Assembly: GCA_027295975.1 (NCBI GenBank)
Contig: JAPUJX010000493.1
Span: 1-11,747, forward strand
DNA from: Gammaproteobacteria bacterium
Lineage (GTDB): Bacteria; Pseudomonadota; Gammaproteobacteria; Pseudomonadales; Azotimanducaceae
Length of the DNA: 11,747 nucleotides
Direction of reading: 5' to 3'
Within the stretch, counting starts at the first letter, position 1. Every line of letters begins with the position of its first letter. The translations under genes were made by a program, and so were the position numbers. Below are positions 7,340-11,747 of this stretch, in pieces. The notes under the pieces are model-generated. The model was not told where the DNA came from, ran no database searches, and worked only from the letters and a program-made list of their open reading frames with translations.

Positions 7340-8390
7340 AATTGGACTGTGGCCGAACACCGGATTCAGCGGTGAGGGAAAGTTGCCGGCCACGGCGCAA
7401 CACGTCGAGTTTCAGATCGCTACCAGGTTCTGCGTGGGCAATCTGTCGGCTGACTACCATGGAACTTACGGCTGGAAGTTCGTTGATGGCGAGGATGTAG
7501 TCGCCGACCCTCAACCCCGCATTATCCGCCGGTCCATTACGCTGAACGTCGATAATTTCGAGGCCAACTCCGGCTCCCGCCGGTGGAGCGGAGGCGAGTT
7601 CCACTCCGAGCCAGCCTCGGGTCACCCGCCCGTTCTCCATGATCTCAGTCAGGATGCTCATCGCCAGCCGGGCCGGAATGGCGAAACCGATTCCATCCGA
7701 ACCCCCGGAGCGAGAGACGATCATGGTGTTGATGCCGATCAGATTACCCTCGGCGTCGATCAACGCTCCGCCCGAGTTACCCGGATTAATGGCCGCGTCG
7801 GTCTGGATGAAATCGTCGTAAGGGCTCGGGCTGACACCGGCCCGGCCCTTGGCGCTGATGATTCCGGAAGACACAGTTTGTCCGATGCCGAACGGATTGC
7901 CGATGGCGAGCGCCACGTCGCCCACCTCGACTTCATCCGAAGACCCGACGGAAATTGGCGTCAGGCCACTCGCTTGCACGCGAATCACCGCCAGGTCGGT
8001 TTCAGGGTCGCTACCAACCAGTTTTGCGGTAGTGGCCTGACCGTTTGAGAAAGCTACGAGAATTTCATCAGCTCCAGCGATAACGTGGTTGTTAGTCAGA
8101 ATGTAGCCGTCTTCATGTACGATCACCCCGGAGCCAAGGGAACTCTGCATGTGGTTGCTGCCGGTGGTGGAAAACCGGCTGCACCAGTCGCGAAATCGCG
8201 GAAGCTGGCAGATGGGAGCGACGAGTTTGGTCGAGTAGATGTTCACGACACTCGGCGAAGCTCGTTTGACCGCACTGGCATATCCGGGCTTGCTGGACAA
8301 GGTGTCGAAGTGCATGGCCAACATGACGGCAAATCCCACCAAGCCGCCGACAATTGCTGGAAGGAGAACGTATCTGACGAATTCGCGCAT
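7338..8390 (-). CDS. DegS/AlgW-type membrane-anchored serine protease with PDZ domain
   Basis: Periplasmic trypsin-like protease tethered to the inner membrane. In the family it senses misfolded outer-membrane proteins through its PDZ domain and cuts the anti-sigma factor RseA/MucA, releasing sigma E/AlgU. It is 350 residues long (DegS 355). Order: membrane anchor (about 7-27), protease domain (about 38-255) with H102 in TNNHVIAG, D132 in TDLAVIR and S206 in GNSGGAL, then one PDZ domain (about 258-345) starting RGWLGVEL. NIYSTKLV and the long loop after it look more like AlgW than DegS; that loop carries two cysteines, C61 and C70. The frame is open upstream to 8609, but the ATG at 8390 gives the family length and places the anchor correctly. 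A single PDZ and the anchor argue against DegP. The target sigma pathway is inferred. Confidence 0.93.
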   Translation of the reverse strand: MREFVRYVLLPAIVGGLVGFAVMLAMHFDTLSSKPGYASAVKRASPSVVNIYSTKLVAPICQLPRFRDWCSRFSTTGSNHMQSSLGSGVIVHEDGYILTNNHVIAGADEILVAFSNGQATTAKLVGSDPETDLAVIRVQASGLTPISVGSSDEVEVGDVALAIGNPFGIGQTVSSGIISAKGRAGVSPSPYDDFIQTDAAINPGNSGGALIDAEGNLIGINTMIVSRSGGSDGIGFAIPARLAMSILTEIMENGRVTRGWLGVELASAPPAGAGVGLEIIDVQRNGPADNAGLRVGDYILAINELPAVSSMVVSRQIAHAEPGSDLKLDVLRRGRQLSLTAESGVRPQSN

Positions 8391-8480
8391 GGCGACGACG
8401 TTAGCAGTTCGATCTGGCGAAAAACACCCCACCGAGGGCTGCCGCCCCAAATTAGGGATGTTGTCGGAGCATCGGCGCCG

Positions 8481-8509
8481 TTCACGTTTTTCCCGCGACC
8501 CGCTACAGT
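8481..8509 (+). promoter_or_regulatory. Possible sigma70 promoter for zapE, giving a leaderless transcript
   Basis: TTCACG (8481-8486) and TACAGT (8504-8509) are separated by 17 nt, with 4 of 6 consensus matches each. The expected start at about 8516-8518 coincides with the ATG at 8518, and there is no Shine-Dalgarno sequence (CGCCCCC precedes the ATG). The 127-bp gap to the divergent protease gene must hold both promoters. For that gene, a weaker TG-C-TAACGT element on the minus strand (hexamer at 8398-8403) sits just 7 nt from its ATG. Confidence 0.4.
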
Positions 8510-8517
8510 GCGCCCCC

Positions 8518-9618
8518 ATGTCGCCAATTGAACGATACCAGACATTGCTCCTCCAGCCAGGCTTCTCCAAGGATCCCGCGCAACGAGCGGCAATCGAACT
8601 TCTCGACACGCTCTACCATATGTTGCAGGAGCAATCACAATCCACAACGCCGCACTACCTGACACGGTTGTTACGACGGCTGCTAGCCCGATCCCCGGAA
8701 CCCCTGATGGGGCTTTATCTGTGGGGTGGTGTCGGACGGGGCAAAACCATGCTGATGGATCTTTTTTACGAATGTCTTCCAGGGCCGGAGCGGATGCGGA
8801 TGCACTTCCACCGTTTCATGCGGCGGGTACATCACGAGTTGCTGGACCTTACCGGCACGCGGGATCCGCTGCAGGTGGTTGCGGATCGTCTCGCGCGGGA
8901 GGGAAACGTTTTGTGTTTTGACGAGTTTTTCGTCTCCGATATTGGTGATGCGATGATTTTGGGAGAGTTGATGCGGGCGTTGTTCGAACGTGGGGTCGTA
9001 TTGGTCGCTACCTCCAATGTGGAACCGGACAAACTGTATGAAAACGGACTGCAGCGCCGCCGATTTCTCCCTGCCATCGAGCAGCTCAAAACCCATACCC
9101 GGGTATTTGAGATACGCGGCGATACCGACCACCGCCTGCGGGTGCTCGAGCGGGCCGAAATCTATCACGTGCCCCTGGATCGCGAGGCTGAAAACAGCCT
9201 CTCTCGCAGCTTTGCCGCCCTTGCTCCCGATAAAACCGAACACGACGTTATCCTGGAGATTGAAGGGCGACCCCTGCTTGCCCGATGTGTGGCCGACGAT
9301 GTGGTGTGGTTCGATTTTTCCGAGATTTGCGAAGGTCCGCGTAGCCAGAACGACTACATCGAAATCTCTCGCATCTATCATGCGGTGCTGATCAGCAACG
9401 TTCCGCGATTCACTGCTCGAAGCGAGGATGCGGCACGACGTTTCATCAGCCTCGTGGACGAGTTCTACGATCACAACGTCAAACTCATTATCTCCGCCGA
9501 ATCGAATCCAACCGAGTTGTACGGCGGCGAACGTCTCCGATTCGAATTCCGCCGCACGGAGAGCCGGCTGCTGGAGATGCAGTCTCATCAGTATCTGGCT
9601 CGGATTCATCTCGCCTGA
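8518..9618 (+). CDS. zapE: ZapE, AFG1-like ATPase associated with cell division
   Basis: Cytoplasmic P-loop ATPase of the AFG1/LACE1 family. E. coli ZapE associates with the FtsZ ring late in division under stress. It is 366 residues (E. coli 375). Walker A GGVGRGKT (70-77), FHRFMRRVH (about 97-105), Walker [13 protein letters not shown] (131-142), sensor-type VATSN and [12 protein letters not shown] (about 180-191), and the C-terminal [18 protein letters not shown] block with the closing LEMQSHQYL all match the family. The frame extends upstream to 8239, but that part overlaps the protease gene on the other strand; ATG 8518 matches the E. coli N terminus. The stop codon falls within the terminator stem-loop at 9597-9636. 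Confidence 0.95.
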   Translation: MSPIERYQTLLLQPGFSKDPAQRAAIELLDTLYHMLQEQSQSTTPHYLTRLLRRLLARSPEPLMGLYLWGGVGRGKTMLMDLFYECLPGPERMRMHFHRFMRRVHHELLDLTGTRDPLQVVADRLAREGNVLCFDEFFVSDIGDAMILGELMRALFERGVVLVATSNVEPDKLYENGLQRRRFLPAIEQLKTHTRVFEIRGDTDHRLRVLERAEIYHVPLDREAENSLSRSFAALAPDKTEHDVILEIEGRPLLARCVADDVVWFDFSEICEGPRSQNDYIEISRIYHAVLISNVPRFTARSEDAARRFISLVDEFYDHNVKLIISAESNPTELYGGERLRFEFRRTESRLLEMQSHQYLARIHLA

Positions 9619-9636
9619 GACCGAGCCCTTTTATTT
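9597..9636 (+). terminator. Intrinsic terminator after zapE
   Basis: The outer stem GGCTCGG (9597-9603) pairs with CCGAGCC (9621-9627). Inside, TCTC (9609-9612) pairs with GAGA (9617-9620) around a GCCT loop, with a 5-nt bulge on the left side. CTTTTATTTC follows directly. The stem begins inside the last zapE codons and includes the TGA stop. It would separate zapE from rplM-rpsI. Confidence 0.8.
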
Positions 9637-9658
9637 CACTAGGTTCCCAGATCCGGCG

Positions 9659-9687
9659 TTGTAAATGGCGAACCCCTCCGCTAATAT
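9659..9687 (+). promoter_or_regulatory. Possible sigma70 promoter for rplM-rpsI
   Basis: TTGTAA (9659-9664) and TAATAT (9682-9687) are spaced by 17 nt. The start would be near 9694, leaving a leader of about 29 nt before the rplM ATG at 9723. That leader has no clear Shine-Dalgarno sequence. Position right after the zapE terminator supports the call. Confidence 0.5.
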
Positions 9688-9722
9688 TCGCCGTCCTGAA
9701 AATCCGGTCGGCCCCACCCGTT

Positions 9723-10151
9723 ATGAAAACCGTCAGCATGCGTGCGGAAGACGTGCAGCGCTCCTGGTTCGTTGTAGACGCTGAGAACAAAACACTAGGT
9801 CGTCTGGCGACGGAAGTGGCGCGGCGGCTGCGGGGCAAACACAAACCCATCTATACGCCTCATGTGGACACCGGCGACTACATCATCGTGATTAATGCGG
9901 AAAAGGTGCGTGTCACAGGCAGAAAATTCACGGACAAGATTTATTATCGGCACAGCGGCTATCCGGGCGGCATCAAGGCGACGAGCTTCAAGCACCTCCA
10001 GGAGTCACATCCCGAGCGCATCGTGGAGAAAGCCGTAAAAGGCATGTTGCCGCATAATCCGCTTGGTCGCGCCATGTACAGGAAACTCAAGGTGTATGCC
10101 GGATCCGAGCATCCACACGCAGCCCAACAACCAGAACCTTTGGAGCTTTAG
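9723..10151 (+). CDS. rplM: Ribosomal protein L13 (uL13)
   Basis: Large-subunit protein, an early assembly protein that binds 23S rRNA. It is 142 residues, the same as E. coli. The start [20 protein letters not shown], the stretch [18 protein letters not shown], the central [20 protein letters not shown] (49-68) and [20 protein letters not shown] near the end are all characteristic. It ends in TAG directly followed by the rpsI GTG start, with no gap. Confidence 0.98.
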   Translation: MKTVSMRAEDVQRSWFVVDAENKTLGRLATEVARRLRGKHKPIYTPHVDTGDYIIVINAEKVRVTGRKFTDKIYYRHSGYPGGIKATSFKHLQESHPERIVEKAVKGMLPHNPLGRAMYRKLKVYAGSEHPHAAQQPEPLEL

Positions 10152-10544
10152 GTGGCAGCTACTTATCATTACGGAACCGGGCGTCGCAAAACCTCCGCGG
10201 CGCGGGTATTCATCAAGACGGGCACTGGCAGCATCTCCGTTAATGCCCACCCCCTCGATAAATATTTCGGGCGTGAGACCGCACGCATGATTGTCCGTCA
10301 ACCGTTGGAGGTAGCGGAGCTGGGCGACAAGCTGGACGTTCAGGTAACGGTGCGTGGCGGTGGTAATTCCGGACAAGCGGGGGCGATCCGTCACGGCATT
10401 GCACGCGCGCTGGTCGAATACGATGAAGCGTTGCGAGCGCCAATGCGCCAGGCTGGGTTCCTGACGCGTGATGCGCGGAAAGTCGAACGCAAGAAAGTGG
10501 GACTGCGGAAGGCCCGAAAGCGGCCTCAGTACTCGAAACGCTAG
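10152..10544 (+). CDS. rpsI: Ribosomal protein S9 (uS9)
   Basis: Small-subunit protein whose C-terminal tail reaches the P-site tRNA. It is 130 residues, the same as E. coli, with [16 protein letters not shown] at the start, YFGRETARM (38-46), [19 protein letters not shown] (69-87) and the basic tail [20 protein letters not shown] at the end. The start is GTG at 10152, immediately after the rplM stop. GGAG at 10142-10145, inside the rplM end, is its ribosome binding site, so the two are translationally linked. Confidence 0.98.
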   Translation: MAATYHYGTGRRKTSAARVFIKTGTGSISVNAHPLDKYFGRETARMIVRQPLEVAELGDKLDVQVTVRGGGNSGQAGAIRHGIARALVEYDEALRAPMRQAGFLTRDARKVERKKVGLRKARKRPQYSKR

Positions 10545-10563
10545 CGACGATGTCGTGCCGGTA

Positions 10564-10592
10564 GATGGACATGCGTTATGCGCTTGTCCGTC
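10564..10592 (+). other. Hairpin in the rpsI-petA gap
   Basis: GATGGACA (10564-10571) pairs with TGTCCGTC (10585-10592), including one G.T pair. After a T-T mismatch, GCG (10573-10575) pairs with CGC (10581-10583). No T run follows, so a terminator function for rplM-rpsI is only possible. The 162-bp gap holds this hairpin and the petA promoter candidate; I see no other feature in it. Confidence 0.45.
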
Positions 10593-10618
10593 CAGCTTAA
10601 AGCCGGTCTTGACGCGTG

Positions 10619-10627
10619 TGCTAAAAT
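10619..10627 (+). promoter_or_regulatory. Possible extended -10 promoter for petA
   Basis: TGCTAAAAT has TG at 10619-10620 and TAAAAT at 10622-10627 (5 of 6 consensus). TTGACG at 10609-10614 is too close (7 nt) to serve as its -35 hexamer. The predicted start near 10634 leaves a leader of about 73 nt before the petA GTG at 10707. Confidence 0.4.
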
Positions 10628-10706
10628 CGTCGCGCACAACCACACATGTAATCGGGCTTTTGGTCGTTAACTCTTATTTGAACCCCAGGAACGGGAGAGC
10701 ATTGCT

Positions 10707-11378
10707 GTGAGCGATGGCGAAGTTGCGGAAACGGGTACTTCAGGATCCGTCTCGGCAGAACCCAGAGCGAGTGCTCTAGATCCGAGCAGAATCAATCCAC
10801 AACGTCGTTACTTTCTCATTGGCGCCTCTCTGACAGTGGCCGGGGTGGGGGCGATCGGTGTTGCCGTACCGTTTGTCAAATCGTGGAATCCGAGCGAAAA
10901 AGCAAAAGCGATGGGTGCCCCGATTACCATCGACATCAGCAAACTCAAACCGGGGGAGATCTTGGGTCCCACACCGGCGTGGCGCGGCCAACCGGTGTTC
11001 GTCATTTATCGCGATTCTGCCGTGTTGGCACAAATCGAACAGGAAAATTCGAATCTCGCGGATCCGAACTCGGACAACCTTGAAATGCAGCCCGAATATG
11101 CCCGGAACACCTGGCGTTCCAGGCGCCCGGAGATCGGTATTTATCTTGGTATTTGTACCCATCTGGGTTGTTCGCCGAAGTACTTCGGTGAGGTGCAAGC
11201 GGAGCCGTTCGATACGAATTGGCAGGGTGGGTTTTTCTGCCCGTGCCACGGTTCCCGGTTTGATCTTGCCGGACGGGTGGTCAAGGGCGTGCCCGCCCCG
11301 GACAACCTCAAGGTCCCACCCTACCAGTTCGTCAGCGATACGGTGGTGACCATTGGCGCCAACGTGGAGACCGCGTAA
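10707..11378 (+). CDS. petA: Rieske iron-sulfur subunit of the cytochrome bc1 complex
   Basis: The [2Fe-2S] subunit of ubiquinol:cytochrome c reductase takes an electron from quinol at the Qo site and passes it to cytochrome c1. It is 223 residues. The N terminus has a hydrophilic stretch (1-31), then [10 protein letters not shown] with a twin-arginine pair (33-34) leading into the membrane anchor (about 37-57). This fits Tat-dependent export. Cluster motifs are CTHLGC (150-155) and CPCHGS (178-183): C150, H152, C178 and H181 should bind the cluster, and C155 and C180 form the disulfide. The start is GTG at 10707 with GGGAGAG upstream (10693-10699). The N-terminal extension is about 20 residues longer than in P. 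aeruginosa. The stop overlaps the petB start (TAATG). Confidence 0.96.
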   Translation: MSDGEVAETGTSGSVSAEPRASALDPSRINPQRRYFLIGASLTVAGVGAIGVAVPFVKSWNPSEKAKAMGAPITIDISKLKPGEILGPTPAWRGQPVFVIYRDSAVLAQIEQENSNLADPNSDNLEMQPEYARNTWRSRRPEIGIYLGICTHLGCSPKYFGEVQAEPFDTNWQGGFFCPCHGSRFDLAGRVVKGVPAPDNLKVPPYQFVSDTVVTIGANVETA

Positions 11379-11747
11379 TGGAGCAGCCACAGGGGAAGTT
11401 GGTGCAGGCGTGGTCGAACTTTCTAGGATGGGTGGACGAACGTTTCCCTCTGACGGAAACCTTCGAATACCACATGTCCAAATATTACGCACCGAAGAAC
11501 TTCAACTTCTGGTACTTCTTCGGCATTCTTTCGATGGTAGTCCTGGTGATGCAGTTGCTCACTGGCATCTGGCTGACCATGAGTTATTCGCCTTCCGACG
11601 CGTTCGCATCCGTCGAGTACATCATGCGCGATGTGGAGTACGGCTGGTTACTTCGTTACCTGCACTCCACAGGGGCATCGGCGTTTTTCATCGTCGTCTA
11701 TCTGCATATGTTTCGTGGTCTGATGTATGGTTCCTATCGGCAACCGC
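11378..11747 (+). CDS. petB: Cytochrome b of the bc1 complex (N-terminal part, runs off the right edge)
   Basis: Di-heme membrane subunit that holds the two quinone sites. The 123 visible residues include the amphipathic N-terminal helix region, membrane helix A (about 45-69) and helix B. H96 and H110 in [16 protein letters not shown] have the 13-residue separation of the first pair of heme bL/bH ligands, and the Gly and Arg residues around them are typical. The full protein is about 400 residues in proteobacteria. ATG at 11378 overlaps the petA stop by one base, so the two are translationally coupled; petC for cytochrome c1 is expected beyond the edge. Confidence 0.96.
   Translation, partial: MEQPQGKLVQAWSNFLGWVDERFPLTETFEYHMSKYYAPKNFNFWYFFGILSMVVLVMQLLTGIWLTMSYSPSDAFASVEYIMRDVEYGWLLRYLHSTGASAFFIVVYLHMFRGLMYGSYRQP

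Noticed and set aside
7383..8048. Open frame of 221 codons on the plus strand within the protease gene
   Set aside because: The minus strand encodes a complete protease with an intact His-Asp-Ser triad; the plus-strand product is low-complexity and has no domain.
8683..9609. Open frame of 308 codons on the minus strand inside zapE
   Set aside because: It lies entirely within zapE, whose Walker motifs and full-length family match are unambiguous. The antisense translation has no recognisable domain, and long antisense frames are expected at this base composition.
10005..10643. Open frame of 212 codons on the minus strand across rplM and rpsI
   Set aside because: Both sense genes are full-length ribosomal proteins; the antisense product shows no family features.

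Overview
The window is an ordinary chromosomal stretch of a gammaproteobacterium. Most proteins align closely, from memory, with Escherichia coli or Pseudomonas aeruginosa homologues. The gene order (yrbG | mlaFEDCB-ibaG-murA-hisG-hisD ... algW/degS-like ... zapE ... rplM-rpsI-petA-petB) resembles the corresponding P. aeruginosa neighbourhood in condensed form. A short-form HisG and a cytochrome bc1 operon behind rpsI fit a respiratory gammaproteobacterium outside the Enterobacterales. The genus cannot be told from this sequence. I see no phage, transposase, CRISPR, tRNA or rRNA genes.

Layout. (1) Positions 1-401, minus strand: the N-terminal part of a YrbG-type Ca2+/Na+ antiporter, divergent from the mla operon. 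(2) 499-3718: mlaF, mlaE, mlaD, mlaC, mlaB, which encode the inner-membrane ABC transporter and periplasmic carrier for phospholipid trafficking between the two membranes. Most junctions overlap by 1-4 nt and several starts are GTG or TTG. (3) 3761-7301: ibaG (BolA family), murA (first committed step of peptidoglycan synthesis), hisG and hisD (first and last steps of histidine synthesis), probably cotranscribed with mla. (4) 7338-8390, minus strand: a membrane-anchored trypsin-like/PDZ protease of the DegS/AlgW type, convergent with hisD. Both stop codons lie inside one long hairpin. (5) 8518-9618: zapE, divergent from the protease gene, closed by a good intrinsic terminator. (6) 9723-10544: rplM-rpsI. 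(7) 10707-11747: petA (Rieske protein) and the first third of petB (cytochrome b).

Working together: sections 2-4 are an envelope neighbourhood (lipid asymmetry, murein precursor synthesis, envelope-stress protease) with histidine genes embedded. Sections 5-7 are division, translation and respiration genes.

I did not find a new biological system. The unusual items are small-scale: a five-copy 9-bp repeat that builds the hydrophobic core of the MlaC signal peptide; a second in-frame 21-bp duplication that builds an acidic MlaC tail; a 16-bp-arm palindrome between mlaB and ibaG that contains a stop and a potential start codon and looks like a dispersed repeat element; a hairpin shared by two convergent stop codons; and a possible leaderless start for zapE.
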